Assembly: GCA_937927195.1 (NCBI GenBank)
Contig: CALBCY010000171.1
Coordinates: forward strand, 20,803-84,802
Reading direction: 5' to 3'
Origin: an uncultured Chitinophagales bacterium
GTDB lineage: Bacteria; Bacteroidota; Bacteroidia; Chitinophagales; UBA2359
Length of the DNA: 64,000 nucleotides
The notes beneath the pieces were generated by a model. The model saw only the letters and a program-made list of their open reading frames with translations, made no database searches and was not told the DNA's origin. Made by a program: the position numbers and the translations under genes. Shown piece after piece: positions 16,641 to 25,603 of the stretch; position 1 is the stretch's first letter, and the number at the start of each line of letters is the position of its first letter.

Positions 16641-17026
16641 GGCAGCAAATATACTCAAAACATGATGGTTTGGGAATCCCACAGACCTTGTTAAGAAAAA
16701 AATAATATATTTTCTCAACAAAGCATTCCCATTTTCTATTCAATGACTCTCTACTTCTCTTAACTTTTTCGATTCCTAAAGTTTCAGTTTACTCCAAATT
16801 GGCTTCAAATTCCGAATCTTTATCACAATTTCTTCTAACTATTTGAGGTAATTATCGTTATTGTAAGAGAAAATCGCTCTTAAAAAGTCTATTTTAAACT
16901 TTTATTAGCGTTAAAATGCCTAAAAACCGCCATTACTACTTATTTTCTTTATTTGTATGATCAATTTTTACTAACAAGATCGTATCTTCGCACACTAATT
17001 TTTTGAATTTCTTGAAATAAATTAAT
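16641..17026. other. divergent spacer before the PpiD-like gene
   Basis: This AT-rich 386-bp spacer carries the minus-strand -7 word TATATTTG (16653-16646) for the small protein. On the plus strand TATCTTCG at about 16981-16988, close to TAnnTTTG, is a candidate for the PpiD-like gene. No gene or terminator hairpin is seen. Confidence 0.4.
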
Positions 17027-19138
17027 ATGGCTTTAATAGGTAGAATTAGGCAAAATGTTGGCCTCCTTATCCTTCTAATTGGTATAGCAATACTTTCCTT
17101 CCTTTTGATGGACGTTTTTTCGGGTCCAGGATCAATGACAGGAGAATCGGTAAGTGCTGGATCAGTAAACGGATTGGCGGTAGATTATAATGCCTACCAG
17201 CAAAGAGTTCAGACAACCATTAACAATCAACAAAGGACGAACCCTAATTTGACAGATCAGCAGCGTTTGCAAGCTGAAGAATCAGCATGGGATTCTTATG
17301 TTAAAGAGTTGCTAGCAGAAAAAGAGTATGAACAATTAGGTGTTAATGTTACCAAAGAGGAAATGAGAAACCTTTTTGTAGGAACAAACCCACACCCTGC
17401 ATTGGCTGCTGAAGCTGCTTTCCAAAATCCTCAAACAGGTGTTTTTGACCCTGAATTAGTTAGAACCTACGAGGCTAACTTATTGGATGCTCCATCAAAT
17501 GCTGATCAAAACCAAATTCGCAATCAAGCGAATCAATGGAATCAGTTCAAAAAGTTTATTCGTCAGGATCAGCAAAGAAAAAAGTATAACAACTTAATCA
17601 AAAAAGCAATATACATCCCTGGATGGATGGCTGAACAGAAAAATGCTGCTGCTAATAAAAAAGCAGACATTAACTATGTGATGATTCCTTATACAAATGT
17701 TGACGATGCTTCTATCAATCTTTCTGATAGTGATTTGAGTTCTTATTTGAACAATCACATGTCAGAATACAAGCAAGAAGCAAGCAGCGATGTAGAATTG
17801 ATCAGCTTGGATATTGTTCCTTCTGAAGCAGATAAGCAAGAAGCTTTAAATAAAATCACTCAATCAATTAGTGGCTTTGCTTCTGCGCAAAATGATTCTG
17901 CTTTTGTAAGAATGAATTCTGATAGTCCACTTACTGGACAATATTATACCAGAAATCAGATTCCTTTTGCACAAAAAGATGCAATCATGAATTCTGCTAT
18001 CGGACAAGTAAGTGCGGCAGTTGAAGAAGGAAACACTTTGTACTCATACAAAGTAAGTGAAAGAGTTGCAGTTGCTGATTCAGTTAATTGTGGACACATT
18101 CTTTTCAGAGTTAATCCAGGCGAGACTGATGTAGCTGCTAGAACAAAAATGGACAGCGTTTACAATTTAATCCTTACAGGAATGGATTTTGAAGAAGCGG
18201 CCAACAACAATACGGAAGATCAATCAGGTGTAAACAAAGGTGGAGACCTTGGTTGGGTTAAGCCTGGTACAATGTTAAAACAATTCAATGATGCTATCTT
18301 CTATGGTGGCGGAACAGGTGATGTTGTTAAATGTAGAACTCAAGCTGGATGGCACATTGCTAAAATTCACGAAGCAAACAAAACGAGTCAAGCAGTAAAA
18401 GTAGCTTTCATTACCAAAGATGTTATAGCAAGTACAGCAACAAGTAACCGTCTTTATTCAACTGCCAATGAATTCTCTTCGAGAAATAGAACAATTGACG
18501 GTTTTAGAACAGCCGCTCAAGAAGCTGGATATGAAGTAAAAACTGCCCCATCTTTATCACAAAACGAATTTAATGTTCCTGGAATTGGTGCAAACAACGA
18601 AATCGCTGCTTGGGCTTATGGAGCCGATGTTGGAGAAGTTTCTAAAGTGTTCATCATGGATGATAAATATGTTGTTGCTGCAGTAAGTAATAAAAGAAAA
18701 GCAGGAAATCCCAGCGTTGATGATGTTAGAATCCAATTGGAAAGTAAAGTAAGAAATATGAAGAAAGCTGAGCAAATTATTGCTGGTTTGGGTGCTAACA
18801 GCGATATAAACAGTATTGCAAGTGCAAATAATGTTTCTGTAGCTTCTGCTTCTGGAATTTCATTCGATGGTTTCAGTTCTGATTTAGGTAGAGAACCTAA
18901 AGTTCAAGCTGCTGCTACTTCAATGGCTGCCAATTCAACTTCTAAGCCAATTGCTGGTGAAAAAGGTGTTTATGTTGTTCAAGTAACCAACATTACTGAA
19001 CCAACTAATACTGACCTTACTTCATTCAAAAGCTCACAAGCTAACCTTCTACGTAATCAAGTAGACAACGGAGCGATGGAAGCAATCAAGAATGCTTCCG
19101 AAATCGAAGATGTTAGATACCAATTCAGAGGCAGATAA
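17027..19138 (+). CDS. PpiD/SurA-like peptidyl-prolyl isomerase, membrane-anchored
   Basis: The 703-residue foldase has one N-terminal membrane helix (about residues 11-30) with a short cytoplasmic start MALIGRIRQNVG, then a long periplasmic part. A SurA_N-like chaperone region (about 45-220) is followed by a parvulin rotamase domain (about 350-455: CGHILFRV, GGDLGWVKPGTM, GWHIAKIHE), then a second, degenerate C-terminal domain. PpiD-type proteins receive newly exported proteins at the Sec translocon. The layout MALIGxIRxxxGLL is the standard Bacteroidota form. A perfect-palindrome terminator follows 38 bp after the stop. Confidence 0.92.
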   Translation: MALIGRIRQNVGLLILLIGIAILSFLLMDVFSGPGSMTGESVSAGSVNGLAVDYNAYQQRVQTTINNQQRTNPNLTDQQRLQAEESAWDSYVKELLAEKEYEQLGVNVTKEEMRNLFVGTNPHPALAAEAAFQNPQTGVFDPELVRTYEANLLDAPSNADQNQIRNQANQWNQFKKFIRQDQQRKKYNNLIKKAIYIPGWMAEQKNAAANKKADINYVMIPYTNVDDASINLSDSDLSSYLNNHMSEYKQEASSDVELISLDIVPSEADKQEALNKITQSISGFASAQNDSAFVRMNSDSPLTGQYYTRNQIPFAQKDAIMNSAIGQVSAAVEEGNTLYSYKVSERVAVADSVNCGHILFRVNPGETDVAARTKMDSVYNLILTGMDFEEAANNNTEDQSGVNKGGDLGWVKPGTMLKQFNDAIFYGGGTGDVVKCRTQAGWHIAKIHEANKTSQAVKVAFITKDVIASTATSNRLYSTANEFSSRNRTIDGFRTAAQEAGYEVKTAPSLSQNEFNVPGIGANNEIAAWAYGADVGEVSKVFIMDDKYVVAAVSNKRKAGNPSVDDVRIQLESKVRNMKKAEQIIAGLGANSDINSIASANNVSVASASGISFDGFSSDLGREPKVQAAATSMAANSTSKPIAGEKGVYVVQVTNITEPTNTDLTSFKSSQANLLRNQVDNGAMEAIKNASEIEDVRYQFRGR

Positions 19139-19176
19139 TCACGCTGATTTTAGGTATTATAGAATAAAAAATAATG

Positions 19177-19208
19177 AAGCCCGGACCAATTGGTCCGGGC
19201 TTTTTTTA
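19177..19208 (+). terminator. intrinsic terminator of the PpiD-like gene
   Basis: Bases 19177-19202 form a perfect 26-bp palindrome with core CCCGGACCAATTGGTCCGGG, followed by a run of seven T's in all. Because the palindrome has no unpaired loop, the actual loop must open in the AATT centre. Confidence 0.93.
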
Positions 19209-19332
19209 TTTTTGCATTGGTTTTGGGAATGCTTATCCTTTTTTTTGTGTTTACGTAATAATAAAATATTACAACAAGGACCGAATCAAAGATTATTAAA
19301 GCATTGCCAAAAAAAATTGAATAATATCATTT

Positions 19333-20835
19333 ATGGAAAAGTCAACTCTAAAAATATACAATTCACTTAAACGTGAAAAAGAATTATTCCAACCGCTCAA
19401 CCCTCCATATGTAGGTCTTTATGTTTGCGGACCTACGGTTTACAGCGACGTGCATCTTGGCAATGTAAGAGCCAATCTTACCTTTGATGTCGTATTCAGA
19501 TATTTAACTCATTTGGGCTACAAAGTGCGCTATGTGCGTAATATTACTGACGTGGGACACCTGGTTGGCGATTTGGACGAAGGCGAGGATAAAATTGCAA
19601 AAAAAGCAAGATTAGAAAACTTGGAACCAATGGAAATCGTCCAACGGTACACCAATGGATTTCACGATGTAATGCAAATTTACAATATCCTCCCACCAAG
19701 CATTGAACCAACAGCAACCGGACACATTATTGAGCAAATTGAAATGGTTCAAAGAATCATAGAGAATGGTTATGCTTATGAATCAAATGGCTCGGTTTAT
19801 TTTGATGTTCCCAAGTACAACGAAAAACATCCTTACGGACAATTATCTGGACGAAAAGTTGATGAACTTTTATCAGGAACAAGAGAAAACTTGGAAGGCA
19901 GTTCAGAAAAACAAAGCCCTCTCGACTTTGCCATTTGGAAAAAAGCAGATAAAGGCCACATCATGCGATGGAACTCTCCATGGGGACTAGGATTCCCTGG
20001 CTGGCATTTGGAATGCTCAGTTATGAGTACCAAATATCTTGGATTGACTTTCGACATACACGGAGGAGGAATGGATCTTTTGTTCCCACACCATGAATGT
20101 GAAATCGCTCAATCTGTTGCTGCTGACGGACAAGAACCTGTTAAATACTGGATGCATAACAATATGCTTACTGTAAATGGCACCAAGATGAGTAAATCAT
20201 TAGGAAATTCATTTCTTCCACATGAGCTTATTGCAGGCGACCACGATTTATTGGAAAAAGGTTTCAGTGCCATGACCACTAGATTCTTTATGCTAATGTC
20301 GCACTACGCAAGCACACTCGATTTTTCAAACGATGCATTAATGGCAGCAGAAAAAGGCTTCCAAAGATTGATGAATGCCAATAAATTGCTCGAGAAACTC
20401 ACTTATGATGGCGATGACAATAACTATGACCTAAGTCAGACAAAAGAAATTGACGATTTATTGGATCAGGCATTTGAACACATGAATGATGATTTTGGAA
20501 CGCCTCAATGTATTGCCCGTCTCTTTGACCTTTCAAAGAAAATCAATTCTTACTACGAAAAACAATTGTCAATCAATGATCTGAATAGCCAGACATTTAA
20601 TAGACTAAAAGAGACTTTCCCAAAAATCATTTTTGACATCTTAGGCTTAAAAGATGAAAGCTCAGGAAATGACAACGGAGCAATGGATGGATTGATGGAG
20701 CTAATTTTGAACATCAGAAAAGATGCAAGAGATAAAAAAGACTGGGATACTTCCGATAAAATCAGAAACGTTCTTAATACCTTAAACATCGTTGTAAAAG
20801 ATGGCAAAGAAGGAACAAATTGGACGATCAATTAA
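19333..20835 (+). CDS. cysS: cysteinyl-tRNA synthetase
   Basis: This enzyme charges tRNA-Cys. The 500-residue protein has the class I signatures: the HIGH motif as VHLGN, in [12 protein letters not shown] near residues 34-45, and KMSKS at 285-289 ([10 protein letters not shown]). CGPTVY supplies the first zinc-binding Cys. The zinc site continues with GWHLECSVM and the HHECE word in the catalytic core. The C-terminal anticodon-binding DALR-like region ends in [20 protein letters not shown], the usual end of the bacterial enzyme. The length fits the family (about 460-500). ATG at 19333 gives the expected N-terminus. Confidence 0.97.
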   Translation: MEKSTLKIYNSLKREKELFQPLNPPYVGLYVCGPTVYSDVHLGNVRANLTFDVVFRYLTHLGYKVRYVRNITDVGHLVGDLDEGEDKIAKKARLENLEPMEIVQRYTNGFHDVMQIYNILPPSIEPTATGHIIEQIEMVQRIIENGYAYESNGSVYFDVPKYNEKHPYGQLSGRKVDELLSGTRENLEGSSEKQSPLDFAIWKKADKGHIMRWNSPWGLGFPGWHLECSVMSTKYLGLTFDIHGGGMDLLFPHHECEIAQSVAADGQEPVKYWMHNNMLTVNGTKMSKSLGNSFLPHELIAGDHDLLEKGFSAMTTRFFMLMSHYASTLDFSNDALMAAEKGFQRLMNANKLLEKLTYDGDDNNYDLSQTKEIDDLLDQAFEHMNDDFGTPQCIARLFDLSKKINSYYEKQLSINDLNSQTFNRLKETFPKIIFDILGLKDESSGNDNGAMDGLMELILNIRKDARDKKDWDTSDKIRNVLNTLNIVVKDGKEGTNWTIN

Positions 20836-20986
20836 TAGATTAGTACAAAGTGTTTAGTATTAGGTAAAAAGACGTAAAATGTGGAAGTTTAAGTGAAATT
20901 ACAATCCACCCTGAAGTCTTGTTACTTTGTACTCTAAGCGCGGCGATCTTTATAAACGCAGCGATATAAATATAAAACATTAAATA

Positions 20987-22006
20987 ATGACCAAACCTCT
21001 CCTAAATCATGGAATTTACCTGCTCAGTGCTTTACTGATTTGCACGATGTTTATTTCATCTTGCCAATCAGATGCAGAGACAAAACCGCCGCCGCCGAAA
21101 ACCAATTCGAGTCAAAACACTAAACCAAAACCAGCTGTGAACTATCCGGAATTTAGTGGAGAATCTGCTTATGATTTTGTTGCCAAACAAGTGGAGTTTG
21201 GGCCTAGAGTTCCAGGGACATCTGAACATTTGGCTTGTGCAGAATGGCTGGAAAAAACATTCAAGCAATATGCTGATGAAACCATTGTTCAATCAGATCA
21301 GGTAACCGTTTACAATGGCAAACAGGTTCCTATGTACAACATCATTGGCAGCTTTAATCCTGACAGCAAAAAACGCATTTTATTGTCTGCTCACTGGGAT
21401 ACACGTCCTTTCGCTGATCAAGATACAGAGCGTGAAAACGAACCAATAGCTGGAGCAAATGACGGAGGAAGTGGAGTGGCTGTTTTGTTAGAATTGGCTA
21501 AAATTTTAAAAGCAAACCCACTCAAGGACCTTGGCGTTGATTTGGCTCTTTGGGATGTCGAAGATTACGGCAAAGGTGCTGCTGAAACATATTGCCTTGG
21601 AAGCCAATACTGGTCAAAAACGCCTCACAAGCCTGGTTACAAAGCTCAATTTGGAATCAACCTGGACATGGTTGGTGCAAAGGGCGGAATTTTTTATCAA
21701 GAAGGTTATTCCAGACAATTTGCAAATCACATAGTGTCCAAAGTTTGGAGTGCAGCACACAAAGCTGGATACAGCGGATATTTCCCTTTCGAAAAATGCA
21801 GAGAAATCACAGATGACCATGTCTTTGTAAACGCCATCGCAAAAATTCCAATGATCGATATCATCCAGTATGATGAATACTCTCAAAACGGATTTTTCAA
21901 ACACTGGCATACGCATGGTGACAATATGGACATCATAGACAAAAGAACATTAAAAGCTGTGGGCCAAACCATGGTTAGAGTTATTTACAACGAAGACGTT
22001 CATTGA
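20987..22006 (+). CDS. M28-family lipoprotein, glutaminyl-peptide cyclotransferase-like
   Basis: A 339-residue lipoprotein: the signal ends FISSC (Cys26) and a Pro/Lys-rich tether follows. The M28 zinc fold shows SAHWDTRPF, GANDGGSG (Asp ligand), WDVEDYG (Glu region) and NLDMVGA. The ends DDHVFV and HWHTHGDNMD match the zinc His and substrate-binding Trp/His of glutaminyl cyclases rather than aminopeptidases. It would therefore form N-terminal pyroglutamate on exported proteins; an aminopeptidase activity cannot be excluded. Its stop codon overlaps the TTG start of the next gene, implying translational coupling. Confidence 0.85.
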   Translation: MTKPLLNHGIYLLSALLICTMFISSCQSDAETKPPPPKTNSSQNTKPKPAVNYPEFSGESAYDFVAKQVEFGPRVPGTSEHLACAEWLEKTFKQYADETIVQSDQVTVYNGKQVPMYNIIGSFNPDSKKRILLSAHWDTRPFADQDTERENEPIAGANDGGSGVAVLLELAKILKANPLKDLGVDLALWDVEDYGKGAAETYCLGSQYWSKTPHKPGYKAQFGINLDMVGAKGGIFYQEGYSRQFANHIVSKVWSAAHKAGYSGYFPFEKCREITDDHVFVNAIAKIPMIDIIQYDEYSQNGFFKHWHTHGDNMDIIDKRTLKAVGQTMVRVIYNEDVH

Positions 22007-22716
22007 AAATTCCCATTTTATACGAAGATGATTACATCCTAGCTGTCAACAAACCAGCTGGAATTCAAATCCACTTTAACAAGCTGTCCAAAGGAGAGCC
22101 TTTTCTTCTTCAATTTCTAGAAGAGCAAACAGGATCAACACTCACTGCCATTCACCGATTGGATCGTGCAACTGAAGGCATCGTCTTGTTTGCAAAGCAA
22201 AAGGAAAAAAGCGAGGCCTTTTACAACTTGTTTAGGGAAAGAAAAATCGAAAAAAAATATCTTTGTTTGGTCAATGGCAACATTCCTGGAGAAGGTGAAA
22301 TTGAGATAAAAATCAATGCCAATAAAAACCAAGAGAAGCAAGAAGCGCTGACCCTTTTTGAACGACTCAAATCTTTTGAAACAACCAAGCCAGCTGATGA
22401 CATTTACAACGAACATTTTGACAAAGATTTTTTTCCAAAAAAATGTTCTCTACTTTCCGTCCAACCACTCACAGGCAGAAAACATCAAATCAGAATTCAT
22501 CTTCAAAAATTGGGTTTCTCAATAATTGGAGACAAACGATATGGATATAAACGTTGCAACTTGTTTTATAGAATTTTCTTTAAAAGCAGCGGAATGTTCC
22601 TACAGGCAAAATCATTAAAATTCATACATCCATTTCACGAAAAAGAGACATTGATTGAAGCTGAAGAAAGTAAAATTTTCAAGAATGCAATGAATCTTTT
22701 AAATACTCCTGAATAA
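22003..22716 (+). CDS. TruC/RluA-family pseudouridine synthase, paralogue 2
   Basis: The 237-residue enzyme has the RluA/TruC motif HRLDRATEGIVLF (catalytic Asp), an N-terminal AVNKPAGIQIH, and LTGRKHQIRIH. It carries a Lys/Glu-rich insertion near residues 105-145 that the copy at 11127-11831 lacks. The start is TTG at 22003, overlapping the stop of the M28 gene (ATTGA), because the frame begins with the family word KIPILYEDDYILAVNKPAG and has no nearby ATG. Whether both copies modify tRNA or one modifies rRNA cannot be read from sequence. Confidence 0.9.
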   Translation: MKIPILYEDDYILAVNKPAGIQIHFNKLSKGEPFLLQFLEEQTGSTLTAIHRLDRATEGIVLFAKQKEKSEAFYNLFRERKIEKKYLCLVNGNIPGEGEIEIKINANKNQEKQEALTLFERLKSFETTKPADDIYNEHFDKDFFPKKCSLLSVQPLTGRKHQIRIHLQKLGFSIIGDKRYGYKRCNLFYRIFFKSSGMFLQAKSLKFIHPFHEKETLIEAEESKIFKNAMNLLNTPE

Positions 22717-22717
22717 T

Positions 22718-22758
22718 GTTTGAGTTATTGGTTTGAGTTTATTGGTTTGAGTTTATTG
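22718..22758. repeat. tandem repeat GTTTGAGTTTATTG x3
   Basis: Three consecutive units of 13-14 bases directly follow the stop of the pseudouridine synthase gene. It is a short array in a 3' spacer with no other feature. Confidence 0.75.
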
Positions 22759-22801
22759 TAAAATGCAAAAGAATAATTGAAGGAGTTCAACTAAAATCGA
22801 T

Positions 22802-23857
22802 CTATTTAAATACAATAACATCTTTTATTCCAGCAAACTTAGGCTTAACAATCATTTTCCCAGAAGCATCAATAATGCCCCAAAGGTCTCCAATTTTAAC
22901 TGCAGCATATCCATTTTTAAAATCTCTTACGGCATCATATTTGGGTTCTATTTTCCAAGACATCGAGGCATCATAAAATCCTAACTTGTCATTTTTTCTT
23001 CCTTTCGCCAGACCATCATAAAACTTTCCAAATACTTCGGAATCCTTTTGATCAAGTAAATTGCCTTCTTTGTCAACATAACGGTAAACAGCATTCATTC
23101 GAACACGAGCAAGACCACTGATTTCATCAAAATCATTCACCTTTTCGAATTTGGGTTCTATTTCCCAATCTCCATTTTTGTTGATGAATCCCAACAAATT
23201 GGATTCCAAATCTCGTGCCCAAGCCAAACCATTTTTAAAATAACCTACAGAGCCAAACTTTGCCCTAATTACAATTTCTCCTTTTGTATCTACGAATCCA
23301 GCATTCTTGGAAACTTCATGAAATGGCGCAAGACCTTCAGAGAATGGTTTGATACCTTTGATTGCTCCTTTTACTAAATTACTATTTCCGTCTTTATCTA
23401 TAACATACCAATCCTCTCCTTTTCTCGCTGCGGCAAAACCATTATTAAAAGGAGTACATGATTCATATTGGGGTTCAACTAAAAATTCACCACTAGCATT
23501 AATAAAACCACGTTTCTCTCTTTCACCTGCTACCAAAAGCCCATCGTTGAATTCAACTGCTCCAAATCCACCCCCAGATCCAAAGAAACGAACAGATTCA
23601 CTTTCCGGTAAAACATGATTCCCAGTTCTATCAATTATCATCAATTGTTTTTTGACTTTAATCACTGCATAACCAGATTCAGAAAATTGAAAGGCAGTTT
23701 TATGTTCTGGAGCTATCACAAACTCACCCAGCAAATTGGAATAACCCCACTTTCCGGTCTCAGCAGATTTGACCATTACTAAGGCATCCTGAGCCATCAA
23801 TAAGGTGGTACTAAATAATAATACTAGAATAAAAATGGGCTTGAAAAAAGTAGACAT
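22802..23857 (-). CDS. secreted WG-repeat protein
   Basis: The 351-residue protein has a signal peptide (about 1-22, ending LMAQ), then about seven to eight WG/KWG-type repeats of 40-45 residues. The repeating words are GxxDxxGxxxIxPKF and FxxGxAxV, for example WGIIDASGKMIVKPKF at the C-terminus and FINKNGDWEIEPKF. WG repeats form beta-propeller-like surfaces and have no known catalysis. The protein probably sits in the periplasm or outside the cell. A larger relative lies at 30278-31972. Function unknown. Confidence 0.9.
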   Translation of the reverse strand: MSTFFKPIFILVLLFSTTLLMAQDALVMVKSAETGKWGYSNLLGEFVIAPEHKTAFQFSESGYAVIKVKKQLMIIDRTGNHVLPESESVRFFGSGGGFGAVEFNDGLLVAGEREKRGFINASGEFLVEPQYESCTPFNNGFAAARKGEDWYVIDKDGNSNLVKGAIKGIKPFSEGLAPFHEVSKNAGFVDTKGEIVIRAKFGSVGYFKNGLAWARDLESNLLGFINKNGDWEIEPKFEKVNDFDEISGLARVRMNAVYRYVDKEGNLLDQKDSEVFGKFYDGLAKGRKNDKLGFYDASMSWKIEPKYDAVRDFKNGYAAVKIGDLWGIIDASGKMIVKPKFAGIKDVIVFK

Positions 23858-23971
23858 ATTTTTATTTTTTTTAAATTAATTCATATAAAAGGAAAATTAA
23901 TTAAACTTTCATTTAAGGCTAATCAAATAATGTTGAATAAAAATCTTGAGTAATAGACATTTTCTCAAATC

Positions 23972-24163
23972 AAAAAACAGCTTTATTTTGGTCTTATGTG
24001 CATTCTTTTGGTCTTATGACGCTTACTTTTGGTCTTATGACCAAAAGGGCATTATTTGATTAATTCTGCCCCTTAAATTAAGCATTTTCGCTTCGTTTCA
24101 TAAAAGTTCACCAGGTCCTTTGATGAAAACACCAAAGGAAAGCCATGATTTGTCTAGTACCAA
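23972..24163. repeat. dispersed intergenic repeat, copy 1
   Basis: About 190 bp that recurs at 56386-56553 in the same orientation at roughly 85-90% identity by eye. It starts AGCTTTATTTTGGTCTTATG and has three TTTTGGTCTTATG words (two in the other copy). A small palindrome CTTTTGGTC-TTAT-GACCAAAAG follows, then CCCCTTAAATTAAGCATTTT and TTCGTTTCATAAAAGTTCA. In both places it lies between two minus-strand genes, just after the stop of one and before the start of the next. It has no open frame, so it is a regulatory or mobile non-coding element. Confidence 0.8.
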
Positions 24164-24177
24164 ATAAAAATCCTAAT

Positions 24178-25026
24178 CTACAACTTAAAAAAATGAATAG
24201 TCCCCTCAACAACCCTCATCAGATCTTTAGGCATTTGTGGCTCATCCCAAGGATGAGAAGCTCCAAAAACATGATCGCCCCCCTCCACAGTAAACAGCTC
24301 AAACAAAGGATTGCGCTCTGCTAAATCCTCCCCAACGAAAAAGGCGACCGATGAATCTTCTGTCCCATGAACGATCAAGCCAGGTGTTTTTATTTCTGCT
24401 GCTGCTTCATAAACATTAATCCTGTCGGCATTTTCAATCATGCTATTGTACAATTGAAAATACATAGGCATTTGTTGCTTAGTGCGACTGTTTTCTACAT
24501 AATGAACACCTGTTTCTTTCCACTTATCAAAAAGTTCGCCATTCAATTTATAACTTTCAAAGGTGCTCAAACCTGCCCATGTTGAAATTTTCTTTATGCG
24601 TATGTCTTCTTTGGCTTTTAAAATGGTTGTTCCCCCACCCTTGCTGTGTCCAATCAAATATATCTCTGATCGCTTTACCTCATTTAGTGGAATGCCAAAA
24701 TTCCCATCAATTACCCAGTCGATTACTTTACCCAAATCGTCGAGCTCTTTGCAAAACGTGTTGTTCCCAAAAGCCTCCAAATCTCCAAAATTCATTGGAT
24801 CATCTACTGTAGTTCCATTGTGAGAAAAGTTGTATTTAATAAAAACAAAACCTGCTCTGGCAAAAGCCTTTCCTACCATATCCCAACAACCATAATCTTT
24901 AAAACCTTTGAAACCATGCGTAAATATTACAACAGGTTTTGGGCCGCTGTCTCTTACAACAAACAAGTCCAGCAAAAAAGGTCTTCCGTCTGCACCTTCC
25001 AATTCAACATTTCTAATGACATTCAT
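24178..25026 (-). CDS. alpha/beta hydrolase
   Basis: A cytoplasmic serine hydrolase of 282 residues without signal peptide. The oxyanion-side motif IFTHGFKGFKDYG lies near residue 35. The nucleophile elbow GHSKGG places Ser near residue 128, the acid lies in HGTEDSSV, and the catalytic His in GGDHVFG. This set is typical of the dienelactone-hydrolase/prolyl-oligopeptidase-like group, which includes esterases and lactonases. The substrate is unknown. It starts 23 bp after the stop of the small secreted protein gene on the same strand, so the two are probably co-transcribed. A dispersed repeat follows its stop codon. Confidence 0.9.
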   Translation of the reverse strand: MNVIRNVELEGADGRPFLLDLFVVRDSGPKPVVIFTHGFKGFKDYGCWDMVGKAFARAGFVFIKYNFSHNGTTVDDPMNFGDLEAFGNNTFCKELDDLGKVIDWVIDGNFGIPLNEVKRSEIYLIGHSKGGGTTILKAKEDIRIKKISTWAGLSTFESYKLNGELFDKWKETGVHYVENSRTKQQMPMYFQLYNSMIENADRINVYEAAAEIKTPGLIVHGTEDSSVAFFVGEDLAERNPLFELFTVEGGDHVFGASHPWDEPQMPKDLMRVVEGTIHFFKL

Positions 25027-25049
25027 ACGATTAGTTTTTACTGAGTTTT

Positions 25050-25451
25050 TTACTCCTTGACTTTTTTCATTTTCCCCGCACTATTGTAAGCACGTCCATT
25101 TTTACTAAATTTCGATTCAAAAGAAAAAACCTCCTCATTGATCGGTTCTATTGACATATACAAAGTATCACCCAATTGAACAACGCCTTTAGTTCTCGTT
25201 GTTGCATTCAATATTAAACGAAATTCACAATCACTCAACCATTTGATATCGTAACACATCGTATCACGACTGTTCTTGTCAATATAAATTTGTTCATTCC
25301 CATCCCGAATGGTTAAGAAGTTTTCATCAAAATCCTCAATCGTTTTTTGATAAAAGATAAAACTTCCATCCTTAAAATCTTTACAGGTCGGTTCACTTGT
25401 CATATAGACTCCAGCAATAAGAAAAGAAAGAAAAAGTGTAAATATCTTCAT
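25050..25451 (-). CDS. small exported protein of unknown function (133 aa)
   Basis: A signal peptide (about residues 1-18) precedes a compact beta-rich domain beginning PTCKDFKDGSFIFYQ, with IKWLSDCEFRLIL in the middle. The conserved-looking Cys pair and the WxxDCEF word are shared with a family of short Bacteroidota secreted proteins that I recall as often mislabelled; no function is established. It is the first gene of a likely two-gene unit with the alpha/beta hydrolase, 23 bp apart. Confidence 0.7.
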   Translation of the reverse strand: MKIFTLFLSFLIAGVYMTSEPTCKDFKDGSFIFYQKTIEDFDENFLTIRDGNEQIYIDKNSRDTMCYDIKWLSDCEFRLILNATTRTKGVVQLGDTLYMSIEPINEEVFSFESKFSKNGRAYNSAGKMKKVKE

Positions 25452-25603
25452 ACTATATATTTAAGAGATTCCGATTTAAAAAACAGTCATTTACTTTTAT
25501 AACTGATTAGTGCAACTGATTGATAAAACTAATTGATAAATGAGTTGTTTGCGAAACAATAAACCATTTGATATCTAGAAAGATTAATTTTCAATCCAAT
25601 GGA

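Noticed and set aside
23972..24163. Insertion sequence remnant
   Set aside because: No transposase fragment or terminal inverted repeats are seen; the repeat has only an inner palindrome, so it is reported as a non-coding repeat.
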